A model generated the notes under the pieces. The model saw only the letters and a program-made list of their open reading frames with translations. It did no database searches and was not told the DNA's origin. A stretch of 25,223 nucleotides of DNA from Gammaproteobacteria bacterium (GTDB lineage: Bacteria; Pseudomonadota; Gammaproteobacteria; SZUA-229), in contig DROB01000358.1 in NCBI GenBank assembly GCA_011321985.1, positions 1 through 25,223 on the forward strand, written 5' to 3'. Both the position numbers and the translations under genes were made by a program. Below are positions 8,147-15,464 of the stretch, piece after piece (the stretch's first letter is position 1; each line of letters begins with the position of its first letter).

Positions 8147-8395
8147 ATGGCGCTGTATTTTTTAACCTATGACCTCAGCAAGTCAAAAAATAGCCAACCC
8201 TTATACGATAAGTTACAAAAAATGGACACCATTCGTATCCTGAAATCAACCTGGTGTTTCTATGATGACGATACCTCTGTTAAAGATCTGCGAGATCAGT
8301 TTAAACACCTTGTCGATAGAGATGCTGAATTAATGCTGGCAGAAGTCAGTGACTGGGCTTCACTCAACCTTGACAGAACACCCCGGGACATATGA
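8147..8395 (+). CDS. stand-alone Cas2/VapD-like small protein (SinR-family type)
   Basis: An 82-residue cytoplasmic protein. It opens with MALYFLTYDLSKSKN, the first beta strand plus Asp (D9) typical of Cas2- and VapD-fold proteins. A helix with LYDKLQKM follows, then a strand with STWCFYDD, a helix (RDQFKHLVD) and a strand ending MLAEVSDW. This order matches small proteins often annotated SinR family, which share the ferredoxin-like fold of Cas2. Some relatives act as ribonucleases or toxins, but no activity can be read from this sequence. There is no cas1, CRISPR array or antitoxin gene nearby. Two strong hairpins occupy the 175 bases upstream, and a repeat element lies downstream. Start ATG 8147 follows AGAAGG at a long spacing. 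The family call is from memory of the motif pattern. Confidence 0.7.
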   Translation: MALYFLTYDLSKSKNSQPLYDKLQKMDTIRILKSTWCFYDDDTSVKDLRDQFKHLVDRDAELMLAEVSDWASLNLDRTPRDI

Positions 8396-8427
8396 CACAG
8401 ACAGTAAATGATCTTGAATTGTTTAAT

Positions 8428-8551
8428 AAGTGGCAGTTACCGATGCAAAGCAGACGTTAAAAGATTTAGAAACATTTTTGCCGCCAAGGACGTGCCCGAG
8501 CGAAGCGACAAAAAAATGTTTTTCCGTATGGCCACTTATGACCGGTAACTG
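8428..8551. repeat. composite inverted-repeat element
   Basis: CAGTTACCG (8434-8442) is inverted at 8543-8551 (CGGTAACTG), and AAGTGG (8428-8433) is matched by CCACTT at 8532-8537. The inside holds a hairpin of AAACATTTTT (8470-8479) with AAAAATGTTT (8512-8521) around a GCCGCCAAGGAC core. The core resembles the CGCGAAGG elements at 13294 and 21525. It lies between two small genes and encodes nothing evident. Confidence 0.6.
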
Positions 8552-8629
8552 ACATCCAAATCCGAAAACATTATGTCATGTTTACAGAACCTCCACAGCA
8601 GTATAAAGTAGACTCATCAAAACAAAAAA

Positions 8630-9061
8630 ATGATGATTATCAATCATTTATTAAACATGCTGGAATACATTTTCTTTAACAGAACCACCTGTGATTTATT
8701 CGAAAAATCTGCCACATCGGCAGGAATTACGGTCGAAATTAGTTGTGCCGATGACTGTTTTACCGTTAGACTGTCAGAAGATTTAGACGAAGCCATCCTC
8801 GAAAAACTGGAAGATGACTACGATGAATTAATGGATATGGACAGAAATCTTGCTGAGGAAATAACAGACTCAGATGAAGATATTCATACAGCCGGGATAA
8901 CCGTGCAGCTCAAAAATGGTTGTCATGTTTATGCCAGCGTATCACCCGAGCTATTGAACAAGGTGATGCAAAGTCTCAGTACAGAAGAACTGAACACTTT
9001 GGTATGTGCGATTACGGAAGCAGTAGAAGATCCTGATAAGCGTGGCCTGTGCCAACGGTAA
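8630..9061 (+). CDS. acidic hypothetical protein
   Basis: A 143-residue protein starting at ATG 8630 (or the adjacent ATG 8633, or 8657, where MLEYIFF begins). No clear ribosome site is visible. It is strongly acidic in the middle (residues about 45-85, rich in Asp and Glu), with two strand-like segments GITVEISC and GITVQLKNG that look like a repeated unit. A helical C-terminus contains LSTEELNTLVCAITEAVED. There is no signal peptide or membrane span, so it is probably cytoplasmic. Codon use and composition resemble neighbouring genes. I recognise no family. It is followed 48 bases later by a Cys-rich membrane peptide on the same strand. Confidence 0.65.
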   Translation: MMIINHLLNMLEYIFFNRTTCDLFEKSATSAGITVEISCADDCFTVRLSEDLDEAILEKLEDDYDELMDMDRNLAEEITDSDEDIHTAGITVQLKNGCHVYASVSPELLNKVMQSLSTEELNTLVCAITEAVEDPDKRGLCQR

Positions 9062-9109
9062 AACAGCGCAGACTCTTACAGGAGCGTAACCTTTATTGCG
9101 GAGTATTTG

Positions 9110-9247
9110 ATGAATAAAATATGTAAAAGATGCAGCCGAAAAGAACACTGTTCTGAACTACCGGGCATCTGTCTGATGGTCCCACGTATCCTGGTCGCCT
9201 CCATCACTGTCATGGTTACCGTCCTGTTTTTTAGCAGCACACTCTAA
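9110..9247 (+). CDS. 45-residue Cys-rich single-pass membrane peptide
   Basis: ATG 9110 stands 6 bases after a GGAG site and opens 45 codons ending TAA at 9245-9247. The N-terminal 21 residues hold four cysteines (C5, C8, C14, C21) in the order CxxC-x5-C-x6-C, enough to bind zinc or an iron-sulfur cluster. Residues about 24-41 are a hydrophobic segment. The layout, a cytosolic Cys cluster tethered by one membrane helix, recurs in small gammaproteobacterial proteins of unknown function. It lies after the acidic unknown gene, possibly in one transcript. The good ribosome site and coherent architecture favour a real gene, but function is unknown. Confidence 0.6.
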   Translation: MNKICKRCSRKEHCSELPGICLMVPRILVASITVMVTVLFFSSTL

Positions 9248-9287
9248 ACCCGCCAACAATATCGTTATGAGCCGATGAAAACATCGG

Positions 9288-9293
9288 TATAAT
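9288..9293 (+). promoter_or_regulatory. -10 element just upstream of the DUF389 gene
   Basis: An exact TATAAT lies 8 bases before the ATG at 9302, with a weak TTATGA 17 bases further upstream (9265-9270). Transcription would start almost at the start codon, implying a leaderless or near-leaderless mRNA. A small CCGATG/CATCGG hairpin (9272-9287) occupies the spacer. Confidence 0.4.
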
Positions 9294-9301
9294 CGGTCAT
9301 C

Positions 9302-10345
9302 ATGAAGATAATCGAAGTTATTGCCGACACCGGTCATCACGACACCATATTAAGTATCGCCAAACAACATCAGGTTGAAGATATCTGGTATGGTAATAAT
9401 AACGAAGACGGCAGGATCGCCACTCGCCTTCTGGTTCAGCCTGAAAAACGCCAGAAGGTTCTGGATGCACTACAGACGATTTTTCATAATGCAGAAAACT
9501 ACCGCATTTTAATTATCGCTCTGGATACATCCCTCCCCAAACCCGAGATCGAAACACCCCCCGAAGAACATCTTACCAAAGAACAACTGGAAGAAGAAAA
9601 AGCCAAAGAGAAAGAAAAGAAAAGACTGGCTTTGATGAGTACCCGTGAAGAAATTCTGGCTCAGGTCGAAAAAGATGCACAGCTCGACAATAATTTCATC
9701 CTGCTGGTAATCCTGTCGGCTATCGTCGCCGCCATCGGATTGCTGGAAAACAACCTCGCCGTCATCGTCGGTGCCATGGTGATCGCACCGTTGTTAGGCC
9801 CGAACATCGCATTCTCACTGGGTGCATCACTGGGTGAAAAAGAACTGGTTTTTGAGTCACTGCAATCTATCTTTGTCGGCGTGATCATCGCCATCCTTTT
9901 CTCGATCGGCATCGGGCTGCTATGGCCAGGAAATTTCGACAGTACAGAATTACTCGCCCGCACCGATGTCGCTTATTCCGGTACCGCCATTGCCCTGGCT
10001 TCGGGCGCTGCAGCGTCACTATCGCTGGTAAGCGGCACCTCCAGTGTACTGGTAGGGGTCATGGTGGCCGTGGCCCTGATGCCACCTGCCGTCACTATCG
10101 GACTGATGCTGAGCATCGGTGAAACCAACCATGCACTCGGTGCATTATTATTACTTGCAGTAAATATCGTCTGCATCAACCTGTCGTCTAATCTGGTATT
10201 TTTATTTCGTGGTATCAAACCCAGAACCTGGCTGGAAGCACATAAGGCCAAACAATCACGAATGTTGTATATCGGGGTATGGGTGGTTATGCTGGTACTG
10301 TTATTTATCACCATCTATTTCAGGCATAACACACAGACATACTAA
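9302..10345 (+). CDS. DUF389 / TIGR00341 family membrane protein
   Basis: A 347-residue inner-membrane protein. Residues 1-80 form a soluble alpha/beta domain beginning MKIIEVIAD. Residues about 88-130 are a charged, Glu/Lys-rich probable coiled coil. From 131 onward there are about six hydrophobic membrane segments, with the conserved stretches NNLAVIVGAMVIAPLLGP and VSGTSSVLVGVMVAVALMPPAV that mark DUF389 proteins. Function in this family is not established; transport or stress roles have been suggested. No Shine-Dalgarno precedes ATG 9302, and a TATAAT lies only 8 bases upstream. A REP-like palindrome follows the gene. Family assignment is confident, role unknown. Confidence 0.9.
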   Translation: MKIIEVIADTGHHDTILSIAKQHQVEDIWYGNNNEDGRIATRLLVQPEKRQKVLDALQTIFHNAENYRILIIALDTSLPKPEIETPPEEHLTKEQLEEEKAKEKEKKRLALMSTREEILAQVEKDAQLDNNFILLVILSAIVAAIGLLENNLAVIVGAMVIAPLLGPNIAFSLGASLGEKELVFESLQSIFVGVIIAILFSIGIGLLWPGNFDSTELLARTDVAYSGTAIALASGAAASLSLVSGTSSVLVGVMVAVALMPPAVTIGLMLSIGETNHALGALLLLAVNIVCINLSSNLVFLFRGIKPRTWLEAHKAKQSRMLYIGVWVVMLVLLFITIYFRHNTQTY

Positions 10346-10390
10346 TTGTATTGAAATAAAGGAAACGTATTGTTCAAGACCGTCAGCCTC

Positions 10391-10412
10391 AGGAGCGGAA
10401 CGTGTTCCGCGA
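10391..10412 (+). repeat. REP-like palindrome, copy 1
   Basis: AGGAGCGGAACGTGTTCCGCGA contains a perfect 7-bp stem (GCGGAAC, 10395-10401; GTTCCGC, 10404-10410). The AGGAGCGG head is typical of REP-type elements in gammaproteobacteria. A related inverted copy is at 17835-17860. Confidence 0.6.
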
Positions 10413-10469
10413 TGCCAGATCCAGTATATGAAACTGCCTGGCACCAATAGGAGAACCTGAGTAAATGAC

Positions 10470-10865
10470 ATGCTAACCATCTCACACATTGACCATATCG
10501 TCCTGACCGTCAGAGACATCCCGGTAACCCTGGAATTCTACGCACGGGTACTGGGTATGTATGCCATCCAGTTCAACGGAAAAGATGGAATGAAACGAGT
10601 CGCTCTCACATTCGGTTCACAGAAAATCAACCTGCACGAATCAGGGAAAGAGATAAAACCCAGCGCAGAAAATGTCATACCCGGCTCTGTTGACCTGTGT
10701 TTGATTACAGAAATAGAATTAGGACAGGCGATGGATTATGTGCGAGGCTGTAACGTTGAAATTATTGACGGACCGGTAGAACGTACCGGGGCAACAGGAA
10801 AGTTACTATCATTTTATATCCGCGACCCCGACCTGAACCTGATCGAGATCGCAAACCAGATTTAA
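10470..10865 (+). CDS. VOC-fold (glyoxalase/dioxygenase superfamily) protein
   Basis: A 131-residue protein of the vicinal oxygen chelate superfamily, a single copy of the two-beta-alpha-beta-beta-beta-module fold. It opens with ISHIDHIVLTVRD and closes with FYIRDPDLNLIEIANQ. Probable metal ligands are H9 (or H6), H56 in INLHE and E126 in LIEIA. Members act as lyases, dioxygenases or resistance proteins; the substrate cannot be inferred. A GGAG site at 10450-10453 is rather far from ATG 10470, and another ATG at 10464 is out of frame. It lies alone between the DUF389 gene and the convergent tcdA gene. Confidence 0.85.
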   Translation: MLTISHIDHIVLTVRDIPVTLEFYARVLGMYAIQFNGKDGMKRVALTFGSQKINLHESGKEIKPSAENVIPGSVDLCLITEIELGQAMDYVRGCNVEIIDGPVERTGATGKLLSFYIRDPDLNLIEIANQI

Positions 10866-10900
10866 AGTCTACGGTAGCATCGACAGACTACGGCATCATC

Positions 10901-11680
10901 TCATTTTTTCTTTTTCACAACTATCTCAATCATCTGTGATGCTGCGGTAAAACCGAAACAGGCGGTCACCATGACCGAAGAGCCATAACCATAGGCACAG
11001 TCCAGTGACAACCTGGCGACACCGGGCTTCTGGTAACCGATATTGCCATCTTTATCCGGATAACGCTGTTGCTCGGTCGAGTACACACAGGGCACGCCAA
11101 AACTGCGTTTTGGATCTCGTGCAAAACTGTGCACCTGCCGCAGGCAGAGACGTACTGCAGAAGCCAGGGGGTCATTCCAGGTGCGCGACAGATCTTTTAC
11201 CTCTATCATCGTCGGGTCAGTCAGCCCACCGGCACCCCCGGTCGCCACCACCGGAATCTTGTTACGCTTGCAACAATATATCAGCTCGGCCTTGTTGCCG
11301 ATACTGTCAATAGCATCGATAACACCATCGTACCCCCGGTCTATAATCTCACGCATATTATCTGCATTGACAAACTGCTCGATGATCTCGATCTCACATT
11401 CATCATTGATCTGTACTATTCGATCTCGCATGACTTCAGCCTTCGAGTTACCTACCGTAGAATCCAGCGTATGGAGCTGACGGTTCATATTACTCCTGGA
11501 AATACTATCTCCATCGACTATCGTTAGTCTGCCAACACCACTGCGCGCCAGAGCTTCCACAGCCCACGAACCGACACCACCGATACCGACGACGCAGATA
11601 TGCATATCACGGATGCATCGCAATATCTCGTCGCCATAGACACGTGCCAGGCTTCCAAATTTTTCTTCGAACTCGCTCAT
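10901..11680 (-). CDS. tcdA: tRNA threonylcarbamoyladenosine dehydratase
   Basis: TcdA (CsdL) uses ATP to dehydrate t6A37 of tRNA to the cyclic form ct6A. The 259-residue protein is an E1/ThiF-like enzyme. The Rossmann nucleotide motif GIGGVGS spans about 32-38. NRQ with the flanking Asp residues is in the ATP site, and the ATGGAGG and DPT segments match Escherichia coli TcdA along its length. The start ATG is at 11680 (MSEFEEKFGS); an upstream TTG at 11686 is in frame but less likely. An AAGT-rich inverted repeat lies directly upstream, between this gene and divergent rimO. The csdA/csdE sulfur-transfer partners are not in the window. Confidence 0.92.
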   Translation of the reverse strand: MSEFEEKFGSLARVYGDEILRCIRDMHICVVGIGGVGSWAVEALARSGVGRLTIVDGDSISRSNMNRQLHTLDSTVGNSKAEVMRDRIVQINDECEIEIIEQFVNADNMREIIDRGYDGVIDAIDSIGNKAELIYCCKRNKIPVVATGGAGGLTDPTMIEVKDLSRTWNDPLASAVRLCLRQVHSFARDPKRSFGVPCVYSTEQQRYPDKDGNIGYQKPGVARLSLDCAYGYGSSVMVTACFGFTAASQMIEIVVKKKK

Positions 11681-11691
11681 TATCAAAAAAT

Positions 11692-11763
11692 AGTTACAAG
11701 TTGTAAGTCAAAAGACAGATCTGCCTGCGACTTTTCACTTGCAACTTTCTACTTATAACTTTT
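11692..11763. repeat. AAGT-rich inverted repeat, copy 1 (between tcdA and rimO)
   Basis: The left side reads AGTTACAAGTTGTAAGTC and the right side contains ACTTGCAACTTTCTACTTATAAC, so short ACTT/AAGT units face each other across a 10-20 base middle. A related copy lies at 22701-22761. Both copies sit between divergent genes and would cover their promoters. Confidence 0.65.
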
Positions 11764-11811
11764 ATCGCCTCATTTAAGGTAAAATAACCACTTTAAAGTC
11801 ACCGTTTTCAT

Positions 11812-13152
11812 ATGAACCAAACAACACACAACATCGGCTTCGTCAGTCTGGGCTGCCCGAAAGCAACTGTTGACTCCGAGCATATTCTCACACAACTTCG
11901 TGCAGAAGGTTACAATATTGTACCGAGTTACGAAGGCGCTGACCTGGTAGTGGTTAATACCTGCGGTTTTATCGATGCAGCTGTAAAAGAATCACTGGAT
12001 GCCATCGGCGAGGCGCTCAATGAAAACGGTAAAGTCATCGTCACCGGCTGTCTTGGTGCCAAAGGTGATATCGTAGAACAGACGCATCCTGATGTGCTCG
12101 CGGTAACCGGACCACATGCCACCGATGAAGTGATGCAGGCGATCCATCGGCACCTGCCGGCACAACATGATCCGTTTATCGATCTGGTACCACCACAGGG
12201 CATCCGCCTCACTCCGAAACATTATGCTTACCTGAAGATATCAGAAGGCTGCAACCACCGCTGTACTTTTTGCATTATCCCCTCTTTGCGTGGCGACCTC
12301 GTCAGCCGTCCGGTTAATGAAGTTTTAACCGAAGCAGAGCGTTTGGCCTCCGCGGGTGTCAAAGAACTGCTGGTAGTCTCACAGGACACCAGTGCTTACG
12401 GTGTCGATGTGAAATACAAAACCGAATTTTATAATGGCATGCCGGTTAAAACCCGTATGACCGAATTATGCCAGGCCCTGAGCCAGTTTGGCATCTGGAT
12501 ACGCCTGCATTATGTTTATCCTTATCCTCACGTAAATGAAATTATTCCACTGATGGCAGAAGGAAAAATATTGTCTTATCTTGACATCCCGTTCCAGCAC
12601 GCCAGCCCGAAGATATTAAAAGCCATGAAACGCCCCGCCTCTTCCGAAAACACCTTACAACGTATCAGACAATGGCGTGAGGTATGCCCGGACATAACGA
12701 TACGCAGCACTTTCATCGCCGGCTTTCCCGGTGAGACAGAGGATGACTTCGAAAGACTGCTCGATTTTCTCGATGAAGCTCAACTCGACCGGGTCGGTTG
12801 TTTCGCTTACTCCGATGTCGATGGTGCAAAGGCCAATGAACTTGAAGGCGCGGTTCCTGAAGAAGTTAAACAGGAGCGTGTAACCCGTTTCATGGAAAAA
12901 CAGGCCGGTATCAGCGCCGAAAAACTCAGACAGAATATCGGTAAAACACATGATGTCATCATCGATGATATCGTGGCAGATGAAGTCGGCACACAACTCA
13001 TCGCACGTACCACTTCAGATGCCCCCGATATCGATGGCCTGGCCTACATCGATGTACCTGACAAAAATGACTATAGTGTGGGTGATATCACACAGGTGAC
13101 AATCACCGATACAGACGAGTATGATATGCACGGAAAGATCAGTAACACATGA
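11812..13152 (+). CDS. rimO: ribosomal protein uS12 methylthiotransferase
   Basis: RimO is a radical-SAM enzyme adding a methylthio group to the conserved Asp of ribosomal protein S12. The 446-residue protein has the N-terminal UPF0004 domain with cluster cysteines C15, C51 and C80. The radical-SAM motif is CNHRCTFC (C147, C151, C154), followed by a TIM-barrel core, and a C-terminal TRAM domain covers about 380-446. The opening GFVSLGCPKATVDSE identifies RimO rather than MiaB. No clear Shine-Dalgarno is visible; TAAAAT at 11780-11785 may be a -10. It is divergent from tcdA. Length and all key residues are normal. Confidence 0.96.
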   Translation: MNQTTHNIGFVSLGCPKATVDSEHILTQLRAEGYNIVPSYEGADLVVVNTCGFIDAAVKESLDAIGEALNENGKVIVTGCLGAKGDIVEQTHPDVLAVTGPHATDEVMQAIHRHLPAQHDPFIDLVPPQGIRLTPKHYAYLKISEGCNHRCTFCIIPSLRGDLVSRPVNEVLTEAERLASAGVKELLVVSQDTSAYGVDVKYKTEFYNGMPVKTRMTELCQALSQFGIWIRLHYVYPYPHVNEIIPLMAEGKILSYLDIPFQHASPKILKAMKRPASSENTLQRIRQWREVCPDITIRSTFIAGFPGETEDDFERLLDFLDEAQLDRVGCFAYSDVDGAKANELEGAVPEEVKQERVTRFMEKQAGISAEKLRQNIGKTHDVIIDDIVADEVGTQLIARTTSDAPDIDGLAYIDVPDKNDYSVGDITQVTITDTDEYDMHGKISNT

Positions 13153-13174
13153 ACGATTCACAATGTCTGCAACT

Positions 13175-13190
13175 CCCACATCCATGTGGG
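13175..13190 (+). terminator. possible weak terminator after rimO
   Basis: CCCACAT and ATGTGGG form a 7-bp stem with a two-base loop, 22 bases after the rimO stop. The following bases are only moderately T-rich, so termination is uncertain. Confidence 0.35.
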
Positions 13191-13293
13191 TCGTATTTGT
13201 AGTGTGTGTTGACACTGTATCAGTTTAAACCTGATCTGACAGTGATTGCATGAAATTAAAAACCTGTTTTCGATGTAATGCAAACTTTAAGTA

Positions 13294-13526
13294 CTTTAAA
13301 AATATTTTGCCGCGAAGGACGCGAAAAGCACAAAGAAAAACATTAACAAAAATTTGTTTTTTGCAGGTTGGGCATTACCCGACGTTACGTCAGCGGAGCC
13401 GACAGGTTTTGTCGGACAGTACCCGGCCTACAAAAAAATAGAGACTTTTCTTCGCATCCTTCGCGGCAAAAATCTGTTTTTTTAAAGGTCAGCTAATGGC
13501 CGATAGCAGCCTTTTGGCCAAGAGCT
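13294..13526. repeat. nested inverted-repeat element with embedded second repeat
   Basis: The left arm TTGCCGCGAAGGACGCG (13307-13323) is inverted on the right as CGCATCCTTCGCGGCAA (13453-13469). Between the arms lies a second palindromic segment with GGGCATTACCCGAC near 13370 and GTCGGACAGTACCCGG near 13411. After the right arm follows TAATGGCCGATAGCAGCC (13494 onward), matching the tail of the element at 21525. Any ORF through it reads only repeat sequence. It lies in the 400-base spacer before a small lipoprotein gene. Confidence 0.65.
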
Positions 13527-13566
13527 TTTTTAAGAGCACCTCTATTAGTAAAACCGGAGAAATCAT

Positions 13567-13698
13567 ATGAAAATACGCATTCTTACCCTGATACTCGCAA
13601 TCAGTTCTTTAGCATCTGGCTGTTATTCAAATACCACGAAAGATTCCGGCTCCGCTACGCCTGAACGATCAGCATCCTCTGATTCTGGCCGATACTAA
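13567..13698 (+). CDS. 43-residue small lipoprotein
   Basis: ATG 13567 follows a GGAG site at 7 bases. The product has a short basic start (KIR), a hydrophobic stretch and the lipobox LASGC, with the lipidated Cys at residue 19. The remaining 24 residues are Ser/Thr/Gly-rich and probably unstructured. It is expected to be a lipoprotein of the envelope, similar in size to small entericidin-like or LptM-like lipoproteins, but no specific relative was recognised. It lies 48 bases upstream of the UreH-like gene on the same strand and may be co-transcribed. Confidence 0.65.
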   Translation: MKIRILTLILAISSLASGCYSNTTKDSGSATPERSASSDSGRY

Positions 13699-13746
13699 AA
13701 ATAAAAGTTATTTATTACACACCAATAAACAGAAACCACTAACAAG

Positions 13747-14442
13747 ATGTCCGATCCCGTTACCCTGACCTCCGCTTTCTTATTAGGTTTTTTCAGTACG
13801 CTTCACTGCATCGGCATGTGCGGCGGCATCATCGGTGCATTGAGCCTGAGTTTACCCATCGAGATAAGAAACAGTAAACCCAGACTGTTCACCTTCGTCC
13901 TGACATACAATGTCGGCCGCCTGCTTAGCTACAGTATCGCTGGTCTGATCGCCGGTGCTGTCGGTACCGGTGTCCTGCAATCCACCGGCTTCGATCAGGG
14001 TCATGCGGTGTTGCGAATCATCGGTGTATCGATGATGGTTGCCATCGGACTCTACCTGACCGGCTGGCTACCGCAACTCGCACGCATCGAAAAAATAGGG
14101 ATTCCGGTATGGAAGCGACTGGAACCCCTGGGCAGGAGACTGGTACCGGTCGCATCGATACCCAGGGCCCTGGCGTACGGACTGATATGGGGCTGGCTAC
14201 CCTGCGGCCTGGTCTATTTTGTACTGATATGGGCACTCACAGCGGGTGATGCCGTCCATGGCGCACTCACCATGCTGGCGTTTGGTACAGGCACACTACC
14301 CACGCTGATAACCGCCGGTTTCATGACATCATGGATCACCCGTTTTGCACATTCGGCCCGCGCCAGACAAGTCGTAGGCCTGCTCATTATCATCATGGCC
14401 ATAGGCAGTTTATTTATCCCGATGGAACATCACCATCACTAG
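13747..14442 (+). CDS. UreH/DsbD-like (TauE/SafE-annotated) membrane protein with His tail
   Basis: A 231-residue inner-membrane protein with about six hydrophobic segments. Two conserved sites fit the DsbD_2 (UreH-like) family: HCIGMCGG with C21 and C25 in the first helix, and GWLPCGLVY with C153, each at the start of one half. The protein ends in four His after MEH, a possible metal site. Relatives lie in cytochrome cbb3 or metal-homeostasis clusters and are often labelled sulfite exporter, which the Cys pattern does not support. No ribosome site is obvious at ATG 13747. The sigma-54 regulator begins 25 bases downstream. Its C-terminal half resembles the partial protein at the window end (GTGTLPTL versus GAGTLPML). 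Confidence 0.82.
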   Translation: MSDPVTLTSAFLLGFFSTLHCIGMCGGIIGALSLSLPIEIRNSKPRLFTFVLTYNVGRLLSYSIAGLIAGAVGTGVLQSTGFDQGHAVLRIIGVSMMVAIGLYLTGWLPQLARIEKIGIPVWKRLEPLGRRLVPVASIPRALAYGLIWGWLPCGLVYFVLIWALTAGDAVHGALTMLAFGTGTLPTLITAGFMTSWITRFAHSARARQVVGLLIIIMAIGSLFIPMEHHHH

Positions 14443-14467
14443 TTTTTTACACATTCGATAAGCACCC

Positions 14468-15427
14468 ATGTTTTCCGACAGCGACAATAAATTTGCCTCC
14501 ATCATCGGTCATTCTCCGGCACTTGAATCGGTCATACGTACCGCACAGATCGCAGCAGCAGCAGATGTGCACATCCTGATCGAAGGTGAAACAGGAACCG
14601 GCAAAGAACTCATGGCGCATGCATTACAGCAGAGCAGCCGCCGCGCCGATCAGCCCTTCATCATCATCAACTGTGCTGCACTACCCTCCGAACTCGTCGA
14701 GTCATTATTATTTGGCCATGAAAAAGGCGCGTTTACCGGTGCCGATGAACGCAGAGAAGGGTATGTACAGAAAGCTTCCGGTGGCACACTGTTCCTGGAT
14801 GAGATCGGCGAACTAGCTCTATCATTACAGGCCAAATTATTGCGTTTTGTCGAGAATGGTGAATGCCAGCGACTGGGATCACACGAAACAGAAGTCGTCG
14901 ATGTCAGGATACTGGCTGCCACCAACCGTAACCTGTTACAGATGATCGATGATGGACATTTCCGACATGATCTGTTCTACCGTTTGAGCGTGGTCAGTGT
15001 CCGTCTACCCAATCTGAGGCAACGCCGTGAAGATATACCTGAGCTGGCTAACCATTTCTTACGGCAAGCGGCCAGACGCAACCATGTGACTGCATGCACT
15101 TTTGGCAAGGATGCCATCAATAAATTAAAACATTATCCATGGCCGGGAAATATCCGGGAACTGAAAAACGTCTGCGAGCATGTCTCTGCACTGCTACCTG
15201 GTGAGATCATCCACAGAGAGAATCTGCCACTGGATATCGATGAGGACAGACTATCCAGTCATTCCGGGTATACCTTACCGGAACACGGTATCAATATGGA
15301 GTCACTGGAAATCGATCTGATAAAACAGGCGCTGAATTACACCGATGGCAACAAATCCCGTGCAGCCAAACTACTGGGATTAAGTCGGGATGCCTTTTTA
15401 TATCGACTTAAAAAACATGACCTGTAG
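14468..15427 (+). CDS. sigma-54-dependent activator lacking a sensory domain
   Basis: A 319-residue bacterial enhancer-binding protein. The AAA+ domain begins almost at the N-terminus. Walker A is GETGTGKE (40-47), the sigma-54 contact loop GAFTGA is at 87-92, and Walker B is GGTLFLDE (105-112). A Fis-type helix-turn-helix covers about 283-319 (NKSRAAKLLGLSRD). The usual receiver, GAF or PAS domain is absent, so activity must be set by expression level or by a partner protein. It lies 25 bases after the UreH-like gene, probably in the same transcript. The targets are unknown, and no convincing -24/-12 promoter was found nearby. It converges with the metal exporter gene. Confidence 0.9.
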   Translation: MFSDSDNKFASIIGHSPALESVIRTAQIAAAADVHILIEGETGTGKELMAHALQQSSRRADQPFIIINCAALPSELVESLLFGHEKGAFTGADERREGYVQKASGGTLFLDEIGELALSLQAKLLRFVENGECQRLGSHETEVVDVRILAATNRNLLQMIDDGHFRHDLFYRLSVVSVRLPNLRQRREDIPELANHFLRQAARRNHVTACTFGKDAINKLKHYPWPGNIRELKNVCEHVSALLPGEIIHRENLPLDIDEDRLSSHSGYTLPEHGINMESLEIDLIKQALNYTDGNKSRAAKLLGLSRDAFLYRLKKHDL

Positions 15428-15464
15428 ATAAATCAGCACGAAGGGAAGCCATCACTAGCGGACA

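Noticed and set aside
8147..8395. Link of the Cas2-like gene to a CRISPR-Cas system
   Set aside because: No cas1, other cas genes or spaced direct repeats occur in the window.
13250..13441. 63-codon frame in the rimO spacer
   Set aside because: Almost all of it is repeat sequence and it has no ribosome site or protein-like composition.
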